From contig NC_077242.1 in the NCBI RefSeq assembly GCF_947179165.1, forward strand, positions 24,319,097-24,383,096: 64,000 nt of DNA. The letters run 5' to 3'. The notes beneath the pieces were generated by a model, which was not told the DNA's origin, ran no database searches, and saw only the letters and a list, made by a program, of their open reading frames with translations. The position numbers were made by a program, and so were the translations under genes. Shown here piece by piece: positions 37,534 through 47,390 of this stretch. The stretch is from Solanum dulcamara. Its lineage: Eukaryota > Streptophyta > Magnoliopsida > Solanales > Solanaceae. Every line of letters starts with the position of its first letter. The stretch's first letter is position 1.

Positions 37534-37749
37534 GAATAGAATTTTTGAGAATATCTCAAAATTCACAAAAAGATACTATCTCCAAAAAGTCAAGATTGAA
37601 GATCATGTTAGTATATGCAACTGAGACAGAATTTTTGAGAAGATCTCAAAAATTCCACAAGAATGTCAAAATTCTTTTTCAGCAAATCGAGATTTGTCAA
37701 GAGATCTAACTGGGACAGAATTTTTGAGGAAGATCTCAAAAATTCTGTC
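37534..37749. repeat. Three-copy hairpin repeat in element E
   Basis: A block of the form GACAGAATTTTTGAG, short loop, CTCAAAAATTCTGTC occurs at about 37534-37566, 37625-37656 and 37714-37749, spaced about 90 bases. The third copy has perfect 15-base arms around a 6-base loop (GAAGAT); the others are imperfect. Each would form a hairpin in RNA or single-stranded DNA. Confidence 0.88.
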
Positions 37750-37929
37750 AAGAATTGTCAGAAGTTTGAAGTTAACTTCAAATGATCTCCAACATTGCTA
37801 GAATGGAGCGAATACAAATTCAAGATGTGAGCCACCGAGGTCTAGTATAAACTTCTATCAAAGACATGAGTCCCAACGAACACAAATTGTTCAAAAAAAA
37901 GAAAATGATAATATGTCAAATCATCCAAG

Positions 37930-39055
37930 AGGATGACATTGCATATTCATTGCCAAGAGGGCCATTCCATTATCATATCATTGAAAAGAGGGCCATTTTA
38001 TTTTCATTACATTGACAAGAGGGCCATTTTATTTTCATTACATTGCCAAGAGAGCCATTTTATTTTCATTACATTGCCAAGAGGACCATTGCATTTTCAA
38101 TTGCCAAGAGGGCCATTACATTTTCATTTGCCAAGAGGGCCATTGCATTTTCATTTGCCAATAGGGAATTGCATATTCATTGCCAAGAGGGTTATTGCAT
38201 TTTCATTTGCCAAGAGGGCCATTGCATTTTCATTTGCCAAAAAGGCATTGCATATTCATTCCCAAGAGGGCCATTTCATTTCATTACATTGCCAAGAGGG
38301 TCATTGCATTTTCATTTGCCAAGAGGGTCATTGCATATTCATTGCCAAGAGGGTCATTTCATTTTATTCATTGACAAGAGAGACATTTCATTTCATTACA
38401 TTGCCAAGAGGGCCATCACATTTTTATTTGCCCAGAGGGCCATTTTATTTTCATTTGCCAAGAGGGGCCATCGCATATTTATTTGCCAAGAGGGCCATTG
38501 CATGTTCATTTGCCAAGAGGGCCATTGCATTTTCATTTGCCAAGAGGGCCATTGCATATTCATTGCCAAGAGGGCCATTGCATTTTCATTTGCCAAGAGG
38601 GTCATTGTATAGCATGTTTATTTGCCAAGAGGGTTATTGAATGTTTATTTGCCAAGAGAGCAATTGCATTTGCATTTGCCAAGAGGGCCATCACATATTT
38701 ATTTGCCAAGAGGGCCATTGCATGTTTATTTGCCAAGAGGGCCATTGCATTTTCATTTGCCAAGAGGGCCATTGCATATTCATTGCCAAGAGGGCCATTG
38801 CATTTTCATTTGCCAAGAGGGACATTGCATTTAAATTTTCCAAGAGAGCCATTGCATGTTTATTTGCCAAGAGGGTCATTGCATGTTTATTTGTCAAGAG
38901 AGCCATTGCATTTTCATTTTTCAAGAGGGCCATTGCATTTTCATTTGTCAAGAGGGACATTGCATATTCATTGCCAAGAGGGCCATTGCATTTTCATTGG
39001 CTAAGAGGGCCATTGCATATTCATTTTCCAAGAGGGCCATTACATATTCATTCCG
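37930..39055. repeat. 27-bp minisatellite array (about 40 units) in element E
   Basis: The core unit is TGCCAAGAGGGCCATTGCAT plus TTTCATT (27 bases). Some units have TATTCAT or an added CATTACAT, giving lengths of about 26 to 36. Because 27 is a multiple of three, long open frames appear in several phases on both strands; these follow from the period and are not genes. The array ends near 39055, where a different repeat begins. Confidence 0.95.
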
Positions 39056-39172
39056 TATATGAGGGTATGATATCGTATACGATGATATAATGTCGTATAT
39101 GATGGTATGATTTTGTATATGATGATATGATATCGTATACGATGATATAATGTTGTATACGATGGTATGATG
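39053..39172. repeat. TCGTATACGATGATATAATG tandem repeat in element E
   Basis: About six units of roughly 20 bases, alternating TCGTATACGATGATATAATG with TTGTATATGATGGTATGAT-like variants. The centre CGTATACG is a palindrome. It lies between two longer arrays of different sequence. Confidence 0.88.
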
Positions 39173-39194
39173 CCACTATTTTTAGAGTTTTACC

Positions 39195-39705
39195 ATTCGT
39201 CCTATCGATGGACACACATTTATATCCTACTAATGGATCTTCATTCTTCCTACCGATGGACAGACAGTTATTTTGCTAAAATATCCTACCGATGGATCAC
39301 CTTCATTCGTTCTACCAATGGACATACATCATTCTATTGATGGATCACCTTCATTCGTCCTACTAATCGACATACATCATCCTATCGATGGATCACCTTC
39401 ATTCGTCCTACCAATGGACATACATCATCCTATCGATGGATCACCTTCATTCGTCCTACCAATGGACATGCAACATTATCCTATCAATGGATCATCATTT
39501 GTCCTATCGATGGACCAACATATCCTACCAATGAATCTTCATTTGTCCTACCGATGGACATACAGTTATTTTGCCAAAATATCCTATCAATGGATCACTT
39601 TCATTCGTCCTACCGATGGACATACAGTTATTTTGCCAAGTATCCTATCAATGGATCACCATCCTACTGATAGAGAAGCATTATCCTACCAATGAATCAA
39701 TGAGG
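39195..39705. repeat. CCTACCGATGGACATACAT minisatellite in element E
   Basis: Roughly 10 to 20 half-units of CCTAxCGATGG. The higher-order unit is about 48 bases (CCTATCGATGGATCACCTTC then ATTCGTCCTACCAATGGACA then TACATCAT), best ordered at 39325-39480 and degenerate towards both ends. It is the last array before the element's 3' end. Confidence 0.92.
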
Positions 39706-40015
39706 ATTTTTCAACATGCAAAAAGGATGAAAGAAAGTGTGAACGACATCAAAGAGGATGCAACACAACGTGGAATCCTTTTAGCAGCGAACGGGGACAC
39801 AGTCCAAAAAATAATGCCAAAATCATAGGACAAGAGCTAAGGAAACGACTTCCACCACAGTAAACTACATTTCTATCGGAAGGCGTGTGGTTATTTCGGG
39901 GTCCAGTCATAATTCAAAACTCATACCAACCGCTTTTCAGAAAGATGAAGATGGAGTCGACAAAATTAGATTTGTCAATTTTCTTTGTCCAAAATTTCTT
40001 TTATCAATCATATTC

Positions 40016-40030
40016 AAAGAAAGGGACAGC
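40016..40030 (+). promoter_or_regulatory. Element E polypurine tract
   Basis: AAAGAAAGGGACAGC directly before the 3' LTR start TGTTGACATC. It would prime plus-strand synthesis, and its presence shows that both cis-elements for reverse transcription are kept in this non-coding element. Confidence 0.8.
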
Positions 40031-42429
40031 TGTTGACATCTAATTTTGACCATTCACAATGCAAATTAGCTAACGAGTTTCTTTAAATTCGAACATTTTG
40101 AAATAATTAGTTTTTATAAAAAACAAAAATATTTTTATATTATTCTTAACTATTTTTATCTTTTTATAAATTTTAGTATAATATACATATTTCTATATAA
40201 CGATATATTTGATTAATATTTATGTGGTTATTCAAAAATTATCTCAAAAGATTTTATTTTTAAAAAAATACAATGTTAGCTAGATTAGTTTAATTATAGT
40301 TTGCATTTTTGAAAATTTTAGTTTTTTCTAAAAAAAAATAATTCCAAACTCCCATATCGAAAATTGTATGAAAATTTGATGTTTTTGGAGCCTATATAAG
40401 GCTCATATTCTTATTAAGAAGGGGAAGAAGAGGGAGGTTCTTTTAACCACCCCAAAGTTAGAAATTTTCTTAACTTGGTTAGGATTTTGGACTCTTGTCC
40501 CCAGCCTAAAGTTGTGAAAATTTTTAACTTTCAATCTATATTTTTTTCAAGAAAAATAGGAGATTGAAGTCGAAATTTAGGCTAAGAACAGTGTTCTTAT
40601 AACATCGAACCCACGAAGGTTCGAGTCTAAATTTTTGTCTAAATTTTTAATCTTTTTTTTTGTAGATTAAAGTTCCATCAAGCTCTTGGGTGGTGATGAA
40701 GCTGTCTTCCGCTCATCGTCTATAGTCTCGGCCCGAAAAGAGGTAAAATCTTTTTTTAACTTTATTTTATTTAATTATTTCATGTTTTATGTTTAGTTGA
40801 TTTGTAGTCTCATTTTTTTAGCTAGCATTTATTAAGAATAATTAGATTAATGATAGAAATTTCTTATAGTTAGCATGTGTTAGGATTAATTAGTTATCAT
40901 GTGTTAGGATTATTTCATGAAAGCTCTTAGTTTTGTCCATTATTTTTTCAAGTAGCTTTCTTTGACAATATAGACTTTCATGTTTTCAATTTTTTTCTTT
41001 TAACATGATTTAGATAACAAAATATGCTTAAAGTTGTTATGTAATTAGAACTTTCATGGCCTAATTGATTTAATTCTTTTTTTAAAATTGAGCCAGTTAG
41101 CATGTTGTTAGTCACTTATAGGATGACCATCAATTTAATAATTTAACATATCATGATATATTCCTTGGTTTAGTTTAAAACGAGTAGATGCTTATGTAAT
41201 TTTATTTTGGTGCATGTGATATCAATTCGAGTCCATCTTTGGACTCCATTCTTGCATATTGTTGAGTTTTGAGTTTCCATCATCTTGCTCAAATTGTTTG
41301 AAAGTTGATACATGGAAAGGAAGGTAATATTCATGATTTTAATATTGATATTGAGTTGTATACATGGAATACATACGGAAAATAATGTTGTATACACTAT
41401 ATATAGTGTATATATAGTCTTATATATAGTGATATACATCAATATACAGCAGATACGGGGAATAAACACTATATATAGTGTATATACAATCTTATATATA
41501 GTGATATATAATGATATATAGCAGATACATGGAACAAACACTGTATACAGTGTATATACGGTCTGATATACAGTGATATATAGTAGATACAGGAAATAAA
41601 TATGGTATACAGTTTATAATAATCTGATATACAGTGATATACAGTAGATACAGGAAACAAACAGGTGGTATACAGTATGTATATAGTTTGATATATATAA
41701 ATAATATTGTATACACTATATATAGTATATATACAGTCCGATATATAGTGTTTATACAACTGCGATATACTGTGGAATTGTGCTTCAGGCCCAAAATACA
41801 GATGACCCAACAGCTTAGTCCAAACGTACACAAACTAAGTGTCGGACAATATTTTCATGTGTTATTTATTGTTTATTTGTATCGATTCGGTATGTAATAA
41901 TTTATTTACTTATGTTATTTGTGCTTGCTTAGATATTAATTTTAATTTGTTTTAACTTAATTAGATTCTCCTTAAGATAAACCAATTTCATGTTAATTTA
42001 CTCTTTAAATAATTTTTTACCTTTGCTTAGTCATTTAATAAACTTTTTTATGTTTTCTTTTTATACACATGTATATTATTTTCAAAGGTTTAAATTTGAT
42101 CATTTTTCTTAAAAAAAAAGAAAAAAATAATTTTAAAGTCTTCGTTTCCTTTTAAATTAATATTTTCAAAAGTTAGTCAAATAAATTTTTAAATCGTCAG
42201 ATAACCGCGCGTTAGCGGCCACTTTGAATGCTTAACACCTTTTCAAAGTGGAAATAAGAACCTCGTACCTTTTTCTCTGAATTTTTAAAACTTAAATCTG
42301 TTAGGGTCTTTTAAATTAAGTTTTCTTATTTTCTTTTAAAAAAATTAAGTGGCAACTCCTCATTTCTAAAATTGTTTTTTTCTCTAAAAAGTTGAAATTA
42401 ATTTTAAACCGTCTATTTTCGACATAACA
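40031..42429 (+). repeat. Element E 3' LTR
   Basis: 2399 bases, TGTTGACATC to CGACATAACA, collinear with 31360-33745. It includes the AT-rich array at about 41360-41770 and the primer-site echo as GTGGCAACTCC at 42349-42359. Confidence 0.93.
41360..41770. repeat. AT-rich ~62-bp tandem array in element E 3' LTR
   Basis: Counterpart of 32690-33110, with the same unit. Individual units differ between the two LTRs more than the preceding sequence does. Confidence 0.88.
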
Positions 42430-42616
42430 TCCTAGGGTGTCCAAAATGCTGCGTCAAGTAGAGTCTTATTAATGGGTGTGAAGCGCGCCACACTTATGAT
42501 TAGGAGGCTATGAGGTGTTTTAGGAATTCTCACTTCTTTCATGATCCATGTCGTTCTATAGAGTTTACGTTAAGACTTCTTCTCCCTAATAGTCTTTTTT
42601 TGCGATTTTCAGAAAA

Positions 42617-43707
42617 ATAGCTCCAAGAAGACCACCATTTCCAAGGGTAGAGAATGTTAATGAAGCCCAAGCTCCCCCGACTCCTCAAGACAATGGTCCT
42701 CTACCGGACCAAGTGACCAATGTGGAGTTCCGAAGTGCTATCACTATGCTAGCCAGAGTAGTCACCAATCAAGGTGTCTTGGTTCCTCCTAATGTTCCTA
42801 CTCCATCATCAAGGTTTAGGGACTTTGCACGAATGAATCCTCTAGAATTTCATGGCTCAAAGGTCGATGAGGATCCTCAAGAGTTCATTGATGAGGTCTA
42901 TAAAATAGTGAGTATTATGAAGGTGACTTCGGAAGAAAAAGTGGAGTTGGAAGCTTACCAACTCAAAGATGTTGCTCAACTATGGTACACTCAATGGAAG
43001 TTTAGGAGGGTGGATGAATGTCCTGTCGAATGGGAAGCTTTCAAACTTGCTTTCCTTGATCACTTTTTCCCTCTTGATTTAAGGGAGGCTAAAGTGTTGG
43101 AGTTTATAAATCTTCGACAAGGCAACATGGGGATGAGGGACTATGCCCTCAAGTTTACTAAGTTATCCAAGTATACTCCTTTAATAGTTGCCGATCCACG
43201 TGCCTGAATGAGTAAATTATATCGAGGGTGTATGACTTAGTAGCTAAGGAATGTCGCACAACTATTCTTGTTAAGGAGATGAAAATATCTCGGCTCATGA
43301 CTTTTGCCGAACAAATTGAAGGGGAAAATCTCAAAGAAATGAGGATGATGGATTCTAAGAGGGCCCGGTATGAAGGTAGGTTCTCCAATGATAGGATCAT
43401 TGGTAGCAGTGGATGCTCTCATCAAGGCAAAATTTCGGGGAAGAAGTTTGCTAAGGATAGGGTGCCATACGCTAAAGTTCAAGGTGAAGGAGGTGCAAAT
43501 GCTAGTAACCTTTCTATTCCAAAGTGTGCAAAGTATGGAAGAAATCACGGAGGAAAGTGTTTGATCGGAACAGGTGCTTGCTATGGATGTGGCAAGATGG
43601 GCCATAAGCGATCTGAGTCCCCTCTTGTAAATAACAAGGGTAGAGATGGTCGTCCTATAGGAGGCCAAGTTCAACAAGGCGCCCAAGCTCAACCTAAGGG
43701 TGGCTAA
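42617..43707 (+). pseudogene. Element C2 gag, start codon lost
   Basis: Capsid and nucleocapsid protein. The position of the C1 start reads ATA GCT CCA AGA AGA at 42617, so the ATG is lost; the next in-frame methionine is at 42713 (MTNVEFRSAITMLARVVTNQ). The capsid runs to 43207 ([20 protein letters not shown], then VEWEAFKLAFLDHFFP), where a stop occurs. It resumes at 43228-43707 with a basic region and a zinc knuckle at about 43579-43620 (CYGCGKMGHKRSES), whose final Cys is Ser. Gln/Gly-rich tail. It lies right after the 3' edge of the E insertion. Confidence 0.92.
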
Positions 43708-44236
43708 TGCAACAATTGATTCTATGCTCTTCATACTAGGCAAGAGGTTGATAAGGCTCCTGATGTGGTCATGGGTATGTTATGAGTCTTTAACTTTAAT
43801 GTATATGCATTGCTTGATATGGGTACCAATATTTTGTTACTCCTTACATTGCTATGAGGTTTGATGTGTGCCCCGAAGTGTTAATAGAACCTTTCTCGAT
43901 TTATACTCCCGTTGGTAGTTCGGTATTAGCCAAGAGAGCTTATAGAAATTGTCCTGTATGGGTCTTGCACAAAGTCATTCCATGTGACCTTGTTGAACTT
44001 GATATGACTGATTTCAACATCATTCTTGGTATGGATTGGTTACATGCCGCTTACGCATCTATATGTTGTAGAACTCATATGGTCAAGTTTCACTTCCCTA
44101 ATGAGCCTATTCTTGAATGGAAGGGTAATGATTCAGTGGTTAAGGGTCAATTCATCTCATGTATTAACGCTCGAAGAATGATTTTTGAAGGGTACATTTA
44201 TCATATTGTGCGAGTTAGGGACATTGACTCCAAAAC
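43708..44236 (+). pseudogene. Element C2 aspartic protease, Asp-Met-Gly active site
   Basis: At 43816-43824 the active-site triplet is GAT ATG GGT: the catalytic Asp is there, but the usual Ser/Thr is Met. A frameshift follows shortly after, and the rest of the domain is in the frame opening at 43854 (MRFDVCPEVLIEPFSIYTPV, then FNIILGMDWLHAAYASIC). That frame runs on into RT without a stop. Processing activity is unlikely. Confidence 0.82.
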
Positions 44237-45002
44237 TCCTACTCTTGAGTCGGTCCCTATAGTTAATGAGTTCTTCGACGTGTTTCTCGATGATTTGCCT
44301 GGTGTTTCTCCCAAAAGGGAGATTGACTTTATCATAGATTTTCCTCCTGATACCCAACATATCTCTATTCTTCCTTATCGTATGGCTCCGGTGGAACTTA
44401 AGGAGTTGAAAGTACAATTGAAGGATTTGTTGAATAAGGGTTTTATAAGGCTAAGTATTTCACCATGGGATGCTCCTGTGTTATTTGTTAGGAAGAAATA
44501 TGGGTTGCTCCGAATGTGTATAGACTACCGGTAATTGAATAAGGTCACCATAAAGAACAAATATCCAATCCCAAGGATAGATGACTTGTTTGATCAATTA
44601 CAAGGAGCAAGCTATTTTTCTAAGATTGACCTCCATTCCAATTATCATCAATTGAGGGTAAGGAAGTGTGATATTCCCAAGATGGCTTTTTGGATGAGGT
44701 ATGATCATTTTGAATGTGTAGTAATGTCGTTTGGGTTGAAAAGTGCTCCCGCTATATTCATGGATTTGATGAATCGAATTTTCAAGCTATATTTGGATAT
44801 GTTTGTAGTGGTGTTTATTGATGATTTCTTGATTTACTCTCAGAATGAGGAAGATCATATGGGTCACTTGAGGATTGTGTTGCAAACATTGAGGAAAAAG
44901 AAACTATTCGCTAAATTTAGTAAGTGTAAATTTTGGCTAAGAGAGGTTGCATTTCTTGGCCATGTGTTCTACGGTGATGGGATTAAAGTAGATCCAAAAT
45001 AA
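44237..45002 (+). pseudogene. Element C2 reverse transcriptase, two premature stops
   Basis: Polymerase fingers, palm and thumb. The frame to 44531 holds LKELKVQLKDLLNKGFIRLS, then VRKKYGLLRMCIDYR and stops at 44532-44534. The same frame continues at 44535 with [20 protein letters not shown], then [15 protein letters not shown]. The FIDD catalytic box is intact at 44814-44825. A second stop at 45000-45002 ends the segment before the RT connection. Apart from these stops the RT fold motifs are all readable, which makes this the best RT copy in the window. Confidence 0.93.
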
Positions 45003-45640
45003 ATGGAGGCGGTTAAAAATTGGCCTAGACCATTATCTCCTCCGGACGTTACAAGTTTTTTGGGCTTAGCTAGATACTATAGAAGGATTGTTGAAGGGTT
45101 CTTATCTATTTCTTTTCCTTTAACTAAGTTGACACAAAAGAAGGTAAAATTTCAATGGTCGGAAGAATATGAGAAAAACTTCCAAATATTGAAACATCGT
45201 CTTACGTCGGCTCCTATCTTGACATTGCTCAAAGGTTTAGATGGGTTTGTTGTTTATTATGATGCTTCACGTGTTGATTTGGGTTATGTATTGATTCAAC
45301 ATGGTAAGGTTATAGCCTATGCCTCTAGGAAACTTAAAGCACATGAAAGAAACTGCCCAACCCATGATCTTGAACTTGCGGCGGTGTGTTTTCATTGAAA
45401 ATTTGGCGCCACTATCTTTACGGGGTGCATGTTGATGTGTTTACCGACCACAAAAGCTTGAAATATGTATTTAGTCAAAGAGACTTAAACCTTAGGAAAA
45501 GAAGGTGGCTTAAACACCTAAAAGACTATGACATAAGCGTATTCTACCATTCGAGTAAGGCAAATATTGTAGCCGATGCTCTTAGTCGGTTGTCTATGGG
45601 TAGTGTCACACATGTTGAGGAAGGTAATAGGGAATTGGTC
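45003..45640 (+). pseudogene. Element C2 RNase H, frameshifted
   Basis: Would degrade the RNA of the RNA/DNA hybrid. The connection and N-terminal half run 45003-45398 ([49 protein letters not shown]). A one-base shift near 45385 moves the frame to the one starting at 45386 (IWRHYLYGVHVDVFTDHKSL), then VADALSRLSMGS near 45575. The acidic residues in YYDAS, DLELAA, TDHKS and VADALS are present. Confidence 0.9.
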
Positions 45641-47137
45641 AAAGAGGTCCATAGATTGGCACGTTTAGGTGTACGTTTGGTTGATTCTAATAATCTAGGC
45701 ATTCTTATACATAATGTTTTAGAATCATCTCTTGCAGCAGAAGTCAAGGACAAGCAAGAAAATGATCCAACTTTGGTCGAATTGAAGAAGTCAGTTGCTG
45801 AAAAATCCATTGAGGCTTTCTCCCTAGGAGAAAATGGGGTACTACATTACCAAGGTCAGTTGTGTGTTCCAAATGTTGATGGAATAAGAGAGTTAATATT
45901 GAACGAGGCCCATAGTTCTCGGTATTCAATTTATCTGGGATTCACCACAATGTATCGTGACTTGAGAAAAGTGTATTGGTGGAGTGGCATGAAGAAAGAC
46001 AAAGCGGAGTTCATTATGGGCCTCGTACTAGAAGAAAGCGGAGTCCAATTGAAATTTCTACATGGAAGTGGGAAGATGTGAACGTGGAATTTATCACGGG
46101 GTTTGCCTCGTACTAGAAGAAAACATGATTCTATTTGGGTCATTGTTGACCGAATGACCAAATCGGTGCATTATCTACCAGTCAAAACTTCTTATGGTAC
46201 CGAAGACTATGCTAAGTTGTACATTTGTGAACTTGTGAAACTTTATGGTGTTCCTTTGTTGATTATATCGGATAGAGGTACTCAATTTAGTTCACATTTT
46301 TGGAAGTCATTTCAAAAAGGTCTTCGCACTAAAGTCAAGTTAAGTATCATTTTTCATCCTCAAACTGATGGGCAAGCCGAGAGAATAATTCAAACCTTGG
46401 AGGATATGTTAAGGGAATATGTAATTGACCTTAGAGGAAGTTGGGATGATCATTTACCATTGATTGAGTTTGCTTACAATAATAGTTATCACTCTAGCAT
46501 CCAAATGGCTTCTTTTGAAGCCTTGTACGGCAGAAGATGTAGGTTTCCGGTGGGGTGGTTTGAAGTTGGTGAGATGGCTTTGATTGGTCCATATTTGGTA
46601 ATTGATGCAATAGAGAAAGTAAGGCTCGTAAGAGAAAGATTGAAAATGGCTCAAAGTCATCAAAAATCCTATTTGGAAACTAGGAGGAGAGAGGTTGAAT
46701 TTGATATGGATGATATGGTGTATTTGAAGATTTCACCTATGAAAGGGGTAATGCAGTTTGGTAAGAAAGCGAAGTTGAGCCCTAGATATATAGGACCTTA
46801 TTGGATATTGAAGCGCATTGGCAAGGTAGCATATGAGTTGGACTTGCCATTTGAATTGGCTTTGGTTCATCTAGTATTTCATGTGTCGATGTTAAGGAAG
46901 TTTATGAGTGATCCAAATTCAATTATACCAAGGGAAAATGTGACTATTGAAGAGAATTTGACTTATGAGGAGGTCCCGATTGAAAGTTTAGACCGGCAAG
47001 TAAAGAGGCTGAGAAATAAAGACATTGCATCTATCAAAGTGTTGTGGAGGAATCAACAAGTAGAGAGTGCTATGTGGGAAGCGGAATCGGACATGATGAA
47101 GCGATATCCTTATCTCTTTCCTTTCACTCAAGCCTAA
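45641..47137 (+). pseudogene. Element C2 integrase with chromodomain-type tail, zinc finger damaged
   Basis: The N-terminal part is readable to MYRDLRKVYWWSGMKKDKAE (45950-46010), then jumps without the Cys-x2-Cys of the zinc finger. An 18-base block GCCTCGTACTAGAAGAAA occurs twice, at about 46020 and 46106. The main frame then runs 46103-47137: DSIWVIVDRMTKSVHYLPVK, then ISDRGTQFSSHFWKSF and DGQAERIIQTLEDM, so all three catalytic acidic residues (D, D, E) are present. The GPY-type segment (GPYWILKRIGKVAYELDLP) and LTYEEVPIESLDRQVKRLRN tail complete it, ending at 47137 after YPYLFPFTQA. It also carries a frameshift near 46095. Confidence 0.92.
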
Positions 47138-47374
47138 ATGTACTAAGTTTCTCATGATCAAACCGATTAAACTTCTATGCTTTAGTTCCATATGTTATTC
47201 ATATGCATGCATGATTCATTAAAATGATTTCTCTCAAGGACTATGTTTTATTTTAAGTATGAAGTTTACACGTTCTATGCATTTTTCAAAGTGTTCGTAT
47301 GTCCATGTTGGGTTTCTAAATCCTTTTTTCATGTCTTTTCTGTATTAGTTGAATCTCATTCGAGGACGAATATT
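47138..47374 (+). other. Element C2 3' untranslated region
   Basis: Between the pol stop and the polypurine tract. AT-rich, no coding signal. It matches 28224-28358 of C1 up to the C1 deletion point. Confidence 0.75.
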
Positions 47375-47390
47375 CCCAAGGGGGAGATAT
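47375..47390 (+). promoter_or_regulatory. Element C2 polypurine tract
   Basis: CCCAAGGGGGAGATAT immediately before the LTR start TGTAACATTCC. The same type of tract, reversed, precedes the element B 3' LTR. Confidence 0.9.

Larger units (their letters stand above)
31360..42429 (+). mobile_element. Element E: non-coding Ogre/Tat-type (LARD-like) retrotransposon
   Basis: 11,070 bases with LTRs at 31360-33745 and 40031-42429 and flanking TCATA (31355-31359) and TCCTA (42430-42434). The C1 sequence at the same place reads TCCTA, supporting a 5-base duplication with one later change. The primer site at 33750 is of the tRNA-Arg type known for Ogre/Tat elements. The 6.3 kb interior has no gag or pol remnant that I can recognise. 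It holds repeated hairpins and three minisatellite arrays before the polypurine tract. It would depend on proteins from another element. Confidence 0.9.

Noticed and set aside
37930..39055. Regular short repeats that could suggest a CRISPR array
   Set aside because: Units abut directly with no unique spacers, unit length varies, and the setting is a plant retrotransposon.
37933..39090. Long overlapping open frames of up to 235 codons on both strands, with nonapeptide repeats
   Set aside because: They follow from a 27-base (9-codon) minisatellite, are open in several frames at once, and show no domain or coding bias.
43237..43743. 168-codon minus-strand frame in the element C2 gag region
   Set aside because: Antisense to clear Gag coding (zinc knuckle on the plus strand); a shadow frame.
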